This document shows, piece after piece, positions 18,644 to 27,428 of a DNA stretch of 64,000 nucleotides; the stretch's first letter is position 1, and the number at the start of each line of letters is the position of its first letter. The stretch spans positions 124,001-188,000 of the forward strand of contig NZ_JACESA010000003.1 in NCBI RefSeq assembly GCF_013912065.1, written 5' to 3'. A model generated the notes under the pieces. That model was not told the DNA's origin and did no database searches. It worked only from the letters and a program-made list of their open reading frames with translations. Both the position numbers and the translations under genes were made by a program. The stretch comes from Brevundimonas sp. (GTDB taxonomy: Bacteria; Pseudomonadota; Alphaproteobacteria; Caulobacterales; Caulobacteraceae).

Positions 18644-18690
18644 CTGACTGTATATGTCAGTAAAAATGCGTAGTCCAAGTTTACGACTAC
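18644..18690 (+). promoter_or_regulatory. two inverted repeats upstream of TonB receptor
   Basis: CTGAC-N7-GTCAG at 18644-18660 and GTAGTC-N9-GACTAC at 18670-18690, in an AT-rich stretch 117-163 bases ahead of the receptor start. They could be operators or part of an attenuator. No regulator is assigned. Confidence 0.35.
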
Positions 18691-18806
18691 TTGAACAGTC
18701 GTGTGTTCTATTATCGAGGGTTGCTGACGGGGGGTCCGTTCATCGGCCGTCGATCAATCAATTGCTCTGCAGCAGAGCCAATTAAAAACAATCTTCGGAG
18801 GCTTTC

Positions 18807-21293
18807 TTGAAATCCCTGTACTTCACGGTCGCGCTCGCGCCGCTTCTCTTCGCGACATCGTCTCACGCGGAGGCGGAGCAGAGCCCGGCTCGCCAGACGG
18901 CGTGGGAAGCCAGCCGCACGCGCGTCAGCGACGATGTCGTCGTCACGGGCGTGGCCAAGGCGCGGGATCGTCTCGACAGCGCCACCTCGACCAGCTCGAT
19001 CAATGACGTCGAGATCACCAAGATCGGCGCCTATTCGATCAGCGACCTGTTTCGCACCATTCCCGGCATCCGCGCCGAGGCTTCAACGGGTGAAGTCAAC
19101 GGCAACTACACTATTCGCGGCCTGCCCATGGTCGGCAGCGGCGCCAAATACCTCCAGTTCCAGGAGGACGGTCTGCCGGTCCTGGAGTTCGGCGACATCC
19201 TGGCGCTGACGCCGGACTATTTCATCCGATACGATTTCAATATCGGCCAGATCGAGTCGATCCGCGGCGGATCGTCATCGACCTTCGCGTCCAATGCGCC
19301 GGGCGGGGTGATCAACCTGATCTCGCAGACGGGGGAGGTCGAAGGCGGATCGTTCCAGGCCTCGTCGGGCCTCGACTACGACACCTACCGCGGCGACTTC
19401 AACTACGGCGGCCACCTGACGGACAGCATCCGCTTCAACGTCGGCGGCTTCTATCGCGAGGGCGAAGGCCCCCGGGACTCGGGCTTCCAGGGCAATCACG
19501 GCGGTCAGATCAAGGCCAATATCACCAAGGAGTTCCAGGGCGGTTTCGTGCGCCTGGAGGGCAAGATCCTGGATGACACGGTGATCGGTTACGGCCCCGC
19601 GCCGCTAATGGTCTCGGGCACGAATGACGACCCCGACTATACGAGCACGCCCAACTATTCGATCACGCGCGACACCCTGACCTCGCGCAACATCTCCACC
19701 ATCCCGTTGATCAACGGCGACGGCGATCTGACCGAGGTGAACATTCACGACGGCAATCATGCAGTCGTCCGTTCGCTCGGTTTCCATACGCGTTTCAACC
19801 TGCGGGGTTGGACCGTCACCGACCATATGCGTTATGCGGACCAGTCGGGTGACCAGTCCCTGAACTACCCGCTCGCCGTCGTTCCGGCGGCTCTCGCGCC
19901 ATTCGCCTTCGGCGGCGCCGGCACCCTGGCCTATGCGACCGGCCCGCAGGCCGGTCAGGCGATCACCAGCCCGACGACGCTGAACGGCAACGGCCTTCTG
20001 GCCTACTCGACGCTGGTTCACACCGACATCAACAGCCTCAACAACTTCACCAACGACCTGCGCGCCAGTCGCGTCTGGAATGTCGGCGGCGGGCAACTGA
20101 CGACCACCTTGGGCGTCTACAACGCCGAACAGGATCTGGAATACGACCGCCAATACATCCCGTTCTTCCAGGACGTGGTCGGCGGCGGCGACTCCGCCCT
20201 GGTCGACATCATCAATCCCAACGGCACGCCGCGCACCCAGGACGGCGTCTACAACTTCTTTGGGCCGTCGACGGCGGGCTCAAACTCCCGCACCGATGTC
20301 CGTTACAGCATCATCGCGCCCTACGGCTCGCTGAACTATCGGATCGGCAAGCTCGCCCTGGGGGCTTCCGTTCGGTTCGACAGCGGCGAGGTGACCGGTT
20401 CGACCGTCGCCAACGGCATGACCGACGTGCGAACCATCGACGTCGACAACGACGGCGTCATCACACAGGCAGAGCGCACCTTCGCCTTCGCCCCGGCGGC
20501 CAAGACCACGCCGGTCGACTACGACTATGACTACACGTCCTATTCGGTCAGTGCGAACTATCGGGTGTCGGAGACCTTCTCGACCTTCGCACGCTACAGC
20601 CAGGGCGGTCGTGCGGCGGCGGAGAAGATCCTGCGCTCGCCCGCGATCAGCTCGGTCGACGGCGACCTGGTGCAGCCCGACGCCGCCTATGATCCGGTCG
20701 ACCAGGCCGAAATCGGCCTGAAGTATCGTACGGACGGGCTGTTTGCGAACGTGACCGGCTTCTGGGCGGAGGTGAGCGAAACCAATCAGCAGATCCGCCC
20801 CGGTGCGAACGGCGTCACCCAGCTGGTGCTGGTCCAGCGCAGCTATGAGGCCATGGGGGCGGAGTTCGAAGGCGGCGTTCGTCGCGGACCGCTCAGCCTG
20901 ACCGCAGGCGCGACTGTCACCAGCGCCGAGATCACCGAGGCCGAAGATCCGACCCTGGTCGGCAACACGCCGCGGCGCCAGGCGGACGTGATCTTCCAGG
21001 TGATGCCGCAGTACGAGAACGACCTGTTCACCGTCGGAGCGAGCATCGTCGGCACCACCGAAAGCTACAGCCAGGATCAGAACCAGCTGAAGCTGCCGGC
21101 CTATGCGACGGTCAACGCCTTCCTCCAGATCCGGCCGGTCGAGCGGGTCGTGCTTTCGCTGAACGCCAACAACCTGTTCGACGAAATGGCGATCACCGAT
21201 GTGTCGGCGGACACCCTGCCCGCAAGCGGCGTGGTCCTGGCCCAGACTCTGCCTGGCCGAACCGTCACCGCCGCCGTCCGCTTCTACTTCTGA
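18807..21293 (+). CDS. TonB-dependent receptor (1)
   Basis: 828 residues starting at TTG 18807, chosen because GGAGG lies 5 bases upstream and a signal peptide follows (LYFTVALAPLLFATSSHAEA). TonB-box-like DDVVVTGVAKAR is followed by a plug domain (ISDLFRTIPGIRAE, NYTIRGLPMVG, IESIRGGSSSTFASNAPGGVINLIS), then a 22-strand-type barrel ending in Phe (VRFYF). It imports an unknown large ligand across the outer membrane using TonB energy. A hairpin terminator follows it, so it is probably transcribed separately from the AtuA operon downstream. Confidence 0.92.
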   Translation: MKSLYFTVALAPLLFATSSHAEAEQSPARQTAWEASRTRVSDDVVVTGVAKARDRLDSATSTSSINDVEITKIGAYSISDLFRTIPGIRAEASTGEVNGNYTIRGLPMVGSGAKYLQFQEDGLPVLEFGDILALTPDYFIRYDFNIGQIESIRGGSSSTFASNAPGGVINLISQTGEVEGGSFQASSGLDYDTYRGDFNYGGHLTDSIRFNVGGFYREGEGPRDSGFQGNHGGQIKANITKEFQGGFVRLEGKILDDTVIGYGPAPLMVSGTNDDPDYTSTPNYSITRDTLTSRNISTIPLINGDGDLTEVNIHDGNHAVVRSLGFHTRFNLRGWTVTDHMRYADQSGDQSLNYPLAVVPAALAPFAFGGAGTLAYATGPQAGQAITSPTTLNGNGLLAYSTLVHTDINSLNNFTNDLRASRVWNVGGGQLTTTLGVYNAEQDLEYDRQYIPFFQDVVGGGDSALVDIINPNGTPRTQDGVYNFFGPSTAGSNSRTDVRYSIIAPYGSLNYRIGKLALGASVRFDSGEVTGSTVANGMTDVRTIDVDNDGVITQAERTFAFAPAAKTTPVDYDYDYTSYSVSANYRVSETFSTFARYSQGGRAAAEKILRSPAISSVDGDLVQPDAAYDPVDQAEIGLKYRTDGLFANVTGFWAEVSETNQQIRPGANGVTQLVLVQRSYEAMGAEFEGGVRRGPLSLTAGATVTSAEITEAEDPTLVGNTPRRQADVIFQVMPQYENDLFTVGASIVGTTESYSQDQNQLKLPAYATVNAFLQIRPVERVVLSLNANNLFDEMAITDVSADTLPASGVVLAQTLPGRTVTAAVRFYF

Positions 21294-21351
21294 CCGGACA
21301 GGAATGAAGCGCTCAGTTCGCAAGTCGAGCTAAGGACTTCGAGCGTATTGG

Positions 21352-21376
21352 AGGGCCGGGCTTATGGCCTGGCCCT
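21352..21376 (+). terminator. hairpin terminator after TonB receptor 1
   Basis: Stem AGGGCCGGGC / GCCTGGCCCT (10 pairs, one G-T) with a 5-base loop, 59 bases past the receptor stop. Only a short T run follows (TTCAG). Confidence 0.5.
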
Positions 21377-21418
21377 TCAGTGCGTGTTGTCAGGTCAACC
21401 GGCCGATCAGGCGTCATT

Positions 21419-21461
21419 TTGCATCCAATCCATTGACCTATTGCATTCACCAGCGTTAGAC
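21419..21461 (+). promoter_or_regulatory. promoter/operator of AtuA-like operon, shared with TonB receptor 2
   Basis: A 21-base box (21419-21439, beginning TTGCATCC and ending TTGACCT) is identical, in reverse orientation, to 31925-31945 ahead of TonB receptor 2. It includes a -35-like TTGACC (21433-21438) and is followed 17 bases later by TTAGAC as a -10. The box holds the dyad CAAT-CC-ATTG, a plausible GntR-family operator; the FadR-type GntR gene at 31986 is the likely regulator. Confidence 0.6.
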
Positions 21462-21510
21462 ACGGTATGAGGCGTCGCCACGAAGCGGGCCCTGAACCAA
21501 GGATTCCGCG

Positions 21511-22896
21511 ATGGTGAACAGTCCGATCAAGATAGTCGTGCCGACCGGCTCCCTCGGCGCCGGCGCGCTCGAGGAAGAAGTTCGCTACGGCATCGCACAG
21601 GGCGCGCGGGCCATCGCCACGGACGCCGGGTCCACGGACAGTGGCGCGGCCTATCTTGCGCTCGGCATTTCCAAGAACAACCGGGGATCGGTCAAACGCG
21701 ATCTCGCTATCCTGATGAAGGCGGGCGCCGAGGCCGGCATTCCCGTTATCGTCGGCACCAGCGGCCAGGCGGGCGGCGACAAGAATGTCGACTGGACCCG
21801 CGACATCGCCATCGAGGTGGCCCAGGAACTGGGTCTCTCGCCGCGCATAGCCCTGCTCTATTCGGAACAGCGGAAGGCGACGCTCAAGGCCAAAAACGCG
21901 GACGGAAAGATCACGCCCCTGGCGCCCCTCGGCGCCCTGGACGACGCCACGATCGACGCCTGTGATCACATCGTCGCGGCCATGGGGCCGGAGCCCTATA
22001 TGGAGGCCTTGAAGGCGGGGGCGGACCTGATCCTGGGCGGGCGCACGACCGACACCGCCGTCATCGCCGCCTTCGCTCTTCTTCATGGCGCGCCTGAAGG
22101 TCCATCCTGGCACGCGGGCAAGGTGTCCGAGTGCGGCGCCCAGTGCACCGCCCATCGCGATCGCGGTTCGGGTGTTCTGATCTCCATCGATTCGGACGGC
22201 TTCACCGTCGAACCCCTGACGTTGAGCAATTCTTGCGACGTCGAGAGCGTCTCGGCTCACATGCTTTACGAGAACAGCGACCCCTTTAGGCTGACGGAGC
22301 CGGGCGGGGTGCTGGATGTTACGGACGCGGTCTACACCCCGCTCGACGACCGGATCGTCCGCGTGACAGGCTCAGTGTGGGAGCCCAAACCCTATACGAT
22401 GAAGCTCGAGGGGGCGTCCGGGGGGCGTTACCAGACGATCATGCTCATCGGTATCCAGGATCCTGAAGTCCTGGGGCGCGTGGACGAGTTCCACGACCGG
22501 CTGCTGGCGGCCCTCTACGCCCGGACGCGCAGCACGATCGGCGATGCGGCCGGCGACTTTCACATCTCCCTGCGCCTCTATGGCTGGAACGCCGTGTCCG
22601 GCGACAGGCCGCCGGAAGGCACGCCGCCGCCCCGCGAGATCGGCGTGCTGTTCGTCGCCACCGCCGACAGTCAGGAGATGGCGTCGCAGATCGCCAAGGC
22701 CTGCAATCCCTACTTCTTCCACTTCCCTGTCGCCATGGACAAGGAACTGCCCAGCTACGGCTTCGCCTTCTCGCCCGCCGACATCGACCGCGGCCCGGTG
22801 TTCGAGTTCCGGCTCAACCACGTCGTCCATGTCGATGATCCGATGGAGCTCGTTCGCACCGAATGGGTCGATCTGCGCAAGGTGGAGGCCGCCTGA
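21511..22896 (+). CDS. AtuA-like (DUF1446) catabolic protein
   Basis: 461 residues from ATG 21511, with AAGGA 7 bases upstream. It belongs to the acyclic terpene utilisation AtuA-like family (DUF1446): IKIVVPTGSLGAGAL opening, ATDAGSTDSGAAYLALG, VIVGTSGQAGGD, ADLILGGRTTDTAV, SNSCDVESVSAHMLYENSDP and a C-terminal HVVHVDDPMELVR. It is usually paired with a DUF4387 protein, as here, where the next gene overlaps its stop (TGATG). The reaction is not settled; its setting among dehydrogenases and a glycerate kinase points to hydroxy-acid breakdown rather than terpenes. Confidence 0.85.
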   Translation: MVNSPIKIVVPTGSLGAGALEEEVRYGIAQGARAIATDAGSTDSGAAYLALGISKNNRGSVKRDLAILMKAGAEAGIPVIVGTSGQAGGDKNVDWTRDIAIEVAQELGLSPRIALLYSEQRKATLKAKNADGKITPLAPLGALDDATIDACDHIVAAMGPEPYMEALKAGADLILGGRTTDTAVIAAFALLHGAPEGPSWHAGKVSECGAQCTAHRDRGSGVLISIDSDGFTVEPLTLSNSCDVESVSAHMLYENSDPFRLTEPGGVLDVTDAVYTPLDDRIVRVTGSVWEPKPYTMKLEGASGGRYQTIMLIGIQDPEVLGRVDEFHDRLLAALYARTRSTIGDAAGDFHISLRLYGWNAVSGDRPPEGTPPPREIGVLFVATADSQEMASQIAKACNPYFFHFPVAMDKELPSYGFAFSPADIDRGPVFEFRLNHVVHVDDPMELVRTEWVDLRKVEAA

Positions 22897-23210
22897 TGAC
22901 GACCGTCGACGACGTCTGCCACCATGTCCGCTCCAAGAACGCCGGCCCCTACTGGGTGACGTTCGATCTCTTCTTCAAGGGGCCGGACGAGTTCGCGCGC
23001 TATCACGACAGCCCGGTGCTGGGTCCCGACCTCATCCATCGGCTGTTCGGCGCGGATCCCGCCCTGGTCAAGCGGTTCGCCGTGCCCAGTCTGAACATGA
23101 TCAAGATCTCCTACGCCCGAACCTCGCCCCAGGGCGGGATGGTCGAACGGGACATGCACGCCGGCCAGCAGTTCGTTCGCCTGCTCGACGTGGCGCTCGA
23201 CCCGGCCTGA
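22896..23210 (+). CDS. DUF4387 family protein, partner of AtuA-like protein
   Basis: 104 residues from ATG 22896, overlapping the AtuA-like stop codon by one base. Features are TVDDVCHHVRSKNAGPYWVTFDLFF, a conserved DUF4387 opening, and LFGADPALVKRFAVP later. Small DUF4387 proteins accompany or are fused to DUF1446 proteins in many bacteria, suggesting a two-subunit enzyme. No catalytic role is established. Confidence 0.85.
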   Translation: MTTVDDVCHHVRSKNAGPYWVTFDLFFKGPDEFARYHDSPVLGPDLIHRLFGADPALVKRFAVPSLNMIKISYARTSPQGGMVERDMHAGQQFVRLLDVALDPA

Positions 23211-23234
23211 GGCCTAATCCGACGGAGGTCCGCC

Positions 23235-24236
23235 ATGTCGCCCAAGACCCGCCGCGTGGTCGTCACCCAGCGCTTCTTTGACGCCGCGACCATCGCTTTT
23301 CTGGAGGCGAACGGCTGCGAGGTCATCGTCGCCGATCTTCCGCCCGGCCAGGCGGACGGCGACCTTGCGCCCGAGGCGCTCCACGGCCTGCTGACCGGCG
23401 CCGACGGGTGGATCGTCGGCCATGCGCGCGTGACCCACGATCTGTTGGCGGCTCTGCCGGACCTCAAGGTCATATCGCGCCGGGGCGTGGGCTATGAGCG
23501 GATCGATCTGGAGGCGGTGCGCGACCTTGGCCGCGTCGCCTGTATCGCGGCCGGCGGCAATGACGCCTCGGTGGCGGACCACGCCATCGCCATGATGCTG
23601 GCCCTGGGCCGTCGGTTCCGGGAAAGCCAGGCCAATATGCTCAGCGGGAACTGGTCGATCCTGATGGGGTCCGACCTCTATCGCAAGACCGTCGGGATCA
23701 TCGGCCTGGGCCGGATCGGCCGTAGTCTGGTTCAGAGGCTGCAGGGTTTCGAGGCGCGGATTCTGGTCCATGGTGCCGGGCGGGACCCCGACTATGCGGC
23801 CGCCAACAACATCGCCCATGTCTCGCTTTCGGAGCTCCTGGCCGCCTCCGACTACGTCAGTCTGCACGCACCCTTGACGCCCGAGACGCGTTTCCTGATC
23901 AACGCCGAGACCCTGGCCCGGATGAAGCCGACAGCTTATCTGATCAACACCGCGCGCGGCGGACTGGTCGATGACCAGGCTCTGCTCGAGGCGCTTCGAA
24001 ACGGGACCATCGCCGGCGCCGGACTGGACACCTTCATGAGCGAGAGCGATCCCGACTATCGTCCCGTCAGCGAGGCCCTGCTGGCCCTTCCGAACGTCGT
24101 GGCCACGCCTCACGCGGCGGCCTCGTCGCGCGAGGGGCTGGATCGGACCAACCGGGTTGCGGCCATGAACGTCGTCGCCGTACTCGACGGAGAAACGCCG
24201 CCGGCGGCCTGCGTCGTCGCCGACGGCCGCGCCTGA
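23235..24236 (+). CDS. D-2-hydroxyacid dehydrogenase (phosphoglycerate dehydrogenase-like)
   Basis: 333 residues from ATG 23235 with GGAGG 7 bases upstream. NAD-binding motif VGIIGLGRIGRSL, substrate Arg in LINTARGGLVDD, Glu in the DTFMSESDP region, and the catalytic His in ATPHAAASS. It is shorter than SerA and lacks an ACT domain, so it is more likely a catabolic 2-hydroxyacid dehydrogenase or hydroxypyruvate reductase. The next gene, a glycerate kinase, starts 3 bp later. Confidence 0.88.
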   Translation: MSPKTRRVVVTQRFFDAATIAFLEANGCEVIVADLPPGQADGDLAPEALHGLLTGADGWIVGHARVTHDLLAALPDLKVISRRGVGYERIDLEAVRDLGRVACIAAGGNDASVADHAIAMMLALGRRFRESQANMLSGNWSILMGSDLYRKTVGIIGLGRIGRSLVQRLQGFEARILVHGAGRDPDYAAANNIAHVSLSELLAASDYVSLHAPLTPETRFLINAETLARMKPTAYLINTARGGLVDDQALLEALRNGTIAGAGLDTFMSESDPDYRPVSEALLALPNVVATPHAAASSREGLDRTNRVAAMNVVAVLDGETPPAACVVADGRA

Positions 24237-24239
24237 GCG

Positions 24240-25532
24240 ATGTCCCAAAGGCCGCCGATCCCGCCAGAGACTGTGGAGGCGGTGCTGCGACGGCTTTATG
24301 AGGCGGCGGTGGCGGCGGCCCTGCCGTCCAATACCGTCTCGGCGCATCTGCCGTCTCCCCCGCGCGGCCGCACGGTCGTCATCGGCGCCGGCAAGGCGGC
24401 CGCGTCGATGGCTCTGGCCGTCGAAGCCGTCTGGAACGGTCCGCTGTCGGGGCTGGTGATCACCCGTTACGGCCACGGCGCGCCCTGTCGTCGGATCGAG
24501 GTGGTGGAGGCCGCCCATCCGGTGGTCGACACTGCGGGCCTGGCCGCCACCTCCGCCCTGCTAGACCGGGTCGCCCACCTGACCGAGGACGATCTGGTCC
24601 TGTGTCTGCTGTCCGGAGGCGGTTCGGCGCTGCTCGCCGCCTCCGTTCCCGGCGTCACGCTGGAAGACAAGCAGGCGGTCGCGCGCGCCTTGCTGAAGAG
24701 CGGCGCAACGATCGCCGAGATCAACTGTGTCAGAAAGCATCTGTCGGCGGTGAAGGGCGGGCGGCTCGCGCAACGGATCGCTCCGGCCCGGCTCGTGACC
24801 CTGGCCATCTCGGACGTTCCGGGCGACGATCCGTCGACCCTGGCCTCAGGTCCGACCGTGCCCGACCCGACGACCCGCGAGGAAGCCCTGCGGATCCTCG
24901 ATCGCTACATCCCCGAGGCGCCCGCTGCGGTTCGCGCCCGCCTGCTCGATCCAGCTTCCGAAACGCCCAAGCCTGATCCGGCGCACCCGCCCGACTTCCG
25001 TCTTATCGCAACGCCCGCAGACGCCATCGCCGCCGCAGCCGCCGTCGCCCGCGCGCACGGTTATGCGCCCCTCATCCTTGGAAGCGATCTGGAAGGCGAC
25101 GCCGTCGCGGTCGCCGGCGATCACGCGACGATCGTGCGCCAGATTCTGGCGGGGGACGGACCCGTGGCGCCGCCCTGTGTCATCCTGTCGGGCGGCGAGA
25201 CGACCGTCACGGTGCAGGGCAGGGGACGGGGCGGCCGCAACGCCGAGTTCATCCTGGCCCTGGCGGTCGCGCTCGACGGCGCCCCGAACGTCCACGCGCT
25301 CGCCGCGGACACCGATGGAATCGATGGGTCCGAGGACAACGCCGGCGCTGTGATCGGTTCCGACATTCTGGTTCGGGCCCGCCGCCTGGGCGTATCGGCC
25401 AGGAGCCGGCTGGAGGACAATGACGCCTACGGCTTCTTCGCGGCCGTCGGCGGCCTGGTGACGACCGGCCCGACCCTCACCAACGTCAATGATTTTCGGG
25501 CGATCCTGATCGATCGGCCTTCGACCGCCTGA
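24240..25532 (+). CDS. glycerate 2-kinase, class II (TtuD/GckA, MOFRL)
   Basis: 430 residues. N-terminal DUF4147 domain with VVIGAGKAAASMA, LLSGGGSALL and CVRKHLSAVKGGRLA; C-terminal MOFRL domain with ILSGGETTVTVQGRGRGGRN, ADTDGIDGSEDNAGAV and TGPTLTNVNDFR. Enzymes of this class make 2-phosphoglycerate from glycerate and ATP; some were first named hydroxypyruvate reductase (TtuD) from tartrate loci. It links the operon to lower glycolysis. It starts 3 bp after the dehydrogenase stop. Confidence 0.9.
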   Translation: MSQRPPIPPETVEAVLRRLYEAAVAAALPSNTVSAHLPSPPRGRTVVIGAGKAAASMALAVEAVWNGPLSGLVITRYGHGAPCRRIEVVEAAHPVVDTAGLAATSALLDRVAHLTEDDLVLCLLSGGGSALLAASVPGVTLEDKQAVARALLKSGATIAEINCVRKHLSAVKGGRLAQRIAPARLVTLAISDVPGDDPSTLASGPTVPDPTTREEALRILDRYIPEAPAAVRARLLDPASETPKPDPAHPPDFRLIATPADAIAAAAAVARAHGYAPLILGSDLEGDAVAVAGDHATIVRQILAGDGPVAPPCVILSGGETTVTVQGRGRGGRNAEFILALAVALDGAPNVHALAADTDGIDGSEDNAGAVIGSDILVRARRLGVSARSRLEDNDAYGFFAAVGGLVTTGPTLTNVNDFRAILIDRPSTA

Positions 25533-25543
25533 GAGGAACCGCC

Positions 25544-26620
25544 ATGAGCAACGCTCGCCACTACCGCATCGCCGTGATTCCGGGAGACGGGATCGGCAAG
25601 GAGGTCGTGCCCGAAGGCCTGCGCGCGCTCGAAGCGGTTTCCGCCCGCTACGGCTGCACCTTCCAGTTCGACGTCTTCGACTTCGCCTCGTGCGACTATT
25701 ATCTGACGCACGGCAAGATGATGCCGGACGACTGGAAGGCGCGGATCGGCGGGCATGACGCCATCTTCTTCGGCGCCGTCGGCTGGCCCGAGACGGTGCC
25801 GGACCATGTCAGCCTGTGGGGCTCGCTGATCCAGTTCCGGCGGGAGTTCGACCAGTACGTCAATCTGCGGCCGGTCAAGCTGATGCCGGGCGTGCCCAGC
25901 CCGTTGGCGGGACGCCGGCCGGGAGACATCGACTTCTACGTCGTGCGCGAGAACACGGAGGGCGAATATTCGTCCATCGGCGGCCGGATGTTCCCCAATA
26001 CGGATCGCGAGATCGTCCTGCAGGAGACCGTCATGACCCGCACCGGCGTCGACCGCATCCTCAAATATGCTTTCGATCTGGCCCAGCGGCGCGACAAGAG
26101 ACACCTCACCTCGGCGACCAAGTCCAACGGCATCTCGATCACCATGCCCTATTGGGACGAGCGGGTGGAGGCGATGGCCGCAGCCTATCCCGAGGTGCGC
26201 TGGGACAAGTACCATATCGACATCCTGACGGCCCATTTCGTCCAGCATCCCGACTGGTTCGACGTGGTGGTGGCCTCCAATCTGTTCGGCGACATCCTGT
26301 CGGACCTCGGGCCGGCCTGCACCGGCACCATCGGCATCGCCCCGGCCGGCAACATCAATCCCGAACGGACCTTCCCCTCCCTGTTTGAGCCGGTGCACGG
26401 CTCGGCGCCGGACATCGCAGGCCTGGGCGTCGCCAATCCGGTGGGACAAATCTGGTCCGCCGCCCTGATGCTGGATCACCTGGGCGAACCCCAGGCCGCT
26501 GCGGCCGTGGTCGCCGCCATCGAGGCGACGCTCGCCGTCGAAGCCTTGCGGACCCGCGACCTGGGCGGTCCGCTGGGCACGGCGGATTGCGGAAAGGCGA
26601 TCGCGGCGGCGATCCGTTGA
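25544..26620 (+). CDS. tartrate/D-malate dehydrogenase-type decarboxylating dehydrogenase
   Basis: 358 residues. Isocitrate/isopropylmalate dehydrogenase superfamily: IAVIPGDGIGKEVVPEGL, FGAVGWPETVPDHVSLWG (W-P motif typical of tartrate dehydrogenases), VRENTEGEYSSIGGR, ATKSNGISITMPYWDE (Lys) and LFGDILSDLGP (metal Asp), FEPVHGSAPDIAG. It oxidises and often decarboxylates a 2-hydroxyacid such as tartrate or D-malate. Operon with glycerate kinase (11 bp gap) fits tartrate or hydroxypyruvate routing to glycerate. Confidence 0.9.
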   Translation: MSNARHYRIAVIPGDGIGKEVVPEGLRALEAVSARYGCTFQFDVFDFASCDYYLTHGKMMPDDWKARIGGHDAIFFGAVGWPETVPDHVSLWGSLIQFRREFDQYVNLRPVKLMPGVPSPLAGRRPGDIDFYVVRENTEGEYSSIGGRMFPNTDREIVLQETVMTRTGVDRILKYAFDLAQRRDKRHLTSATKSNGISITMPYWDERVEAMAAAYPEVRWDKYHIDILTAHFVQHPDWFDVVVASNLFGDILSDLGPACTGTIGIAPAGNINPERTFPSLFEPVHGSAPDIAGLGVANPVGQIWSAALMLDHLGEPQAAAAVVAAIEATLAVEALRTRDLGGPLGTADCGKAIAAAIR

Positions 26621-26649
26621 GACGATCGTCTCCCTGAGAGGGCGCAACC

Positions 26650-27339
26650 TCAGGGCGCGACCGATACGCCCTCCTGCAGACGGCGCAGACGGTCCGGGTC
26701 GAGGATTTCGATCGCGCCGTAGCGGGTGCGCAGGACGCCGTCGCGCTCGAACGACTTCAGGGTCCGGTTCAGGGTCTGACGGCTGACGCCGACGATCAGG
26801 GCCAGTTCGTCCTGTCGTATCGCCAGCGGGCCTTGTCCCCCGTCGTGGGTCGCGCTGAGCAATGCGCCCGCGAGCCGCGCCGGCACGGGCTGGGCCACGC
26901 GCTGGCCGATGAAGGCCAGGGCGGCGCGCTGGTGCGCACAGGCCAAGAGGGCGAGATCGTGATGCAGGTCCGGCAGACTGCGCGCGAGGCCGACCCAGAC
27001 GGCGTGCGGAATGTGCAGGAGCGTGACCGACCCGAAGGCGACGGCGTCCTGGGGTCTCGGCCCCGCATCGATCGTCGAGAGTTCACCGAACCAGGCGCCC
27101 GGACACAGGCTTCGGATCAGGACCTCGGCGCCGACGACCGGATAATCCAGAAGACGGACCCGCCCTTCGACCACGCCCCAAAGACCGTTGGGCGGATCGC
27201 CCGTGGCGTAGATCCGCGCGCCGTTCTTCCTCGCGACGATCGTCGCCGACGCCAAGAGGGCGTCGCGGCGTTCAGGGGCGATCGCGCCGAACCAGCTGTC
27301 CCTTTCCAGAAGCGCTATTTGTTCCGCCGCAAGGCTCAT
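26650..27339 (-). CDS. Crp/Fnr family transcriptional regulator
   Basis: 229 residues from ATG 27339. An N-terminal cyclic-nucleotide-binding-type beta barrel (IYATGDPPNGLWGVVEGRVRL, CPGAWFGELSTI) and a C-terminal winged helix (QDELALIVGVSRQTLNRTLK). There are no cysteines arranged for an Fe-S cluster. It faces the class II aldolase gene, and a TGTCG-N6-CGACA palindrome lies between them, so it probably controls itself and that gene. It converges on the AtuA operon end, 29 bp apart. Confidence 0.88.
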   Translation of the reverse strand: MSLAAEQIALLERDSWFGAIAPERRDALLASATIVARKNGARIYATGDPPNGLWGVVEGRVRLLDYPVVGAEVLIRSLCPGAWFGELSTIDAGPRPQDAVAFGSVTLLHIPHAVWVGLARSLPDLHHDLALLACAHQRAALAFIGQRVAQPVPARLAGALLSATHDGGQGPLAIRQDELALIVGVSRQTLNRTLKSFERDGVLRTRYGAIEILDPDRLRRLQEGVSVAP

Positions 27340-27359
27340 CGCGCATGCTCCGCCTGGAA

Positions 27360-27375
27360 TGTCGCGTCGGCGACA
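27360..27375 (+). promoter_or_regulatory. Crp/Fnr-type palindromic operator
   Basis: TGTCGCGTCGGCGACA: TGTCG-N6-CGACA, the spacing of Crp/Fnr half-sites, located between the divergent Crp-family gene (start 27339) and the aldolase gene (start 27429). Confidence 0.55.
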
Positions 27376-27428
27376 ATCCCCCTCCGTCCGGTCGATAGGC
27401 TTTCGACCACACAAAGGGAGACACGACC

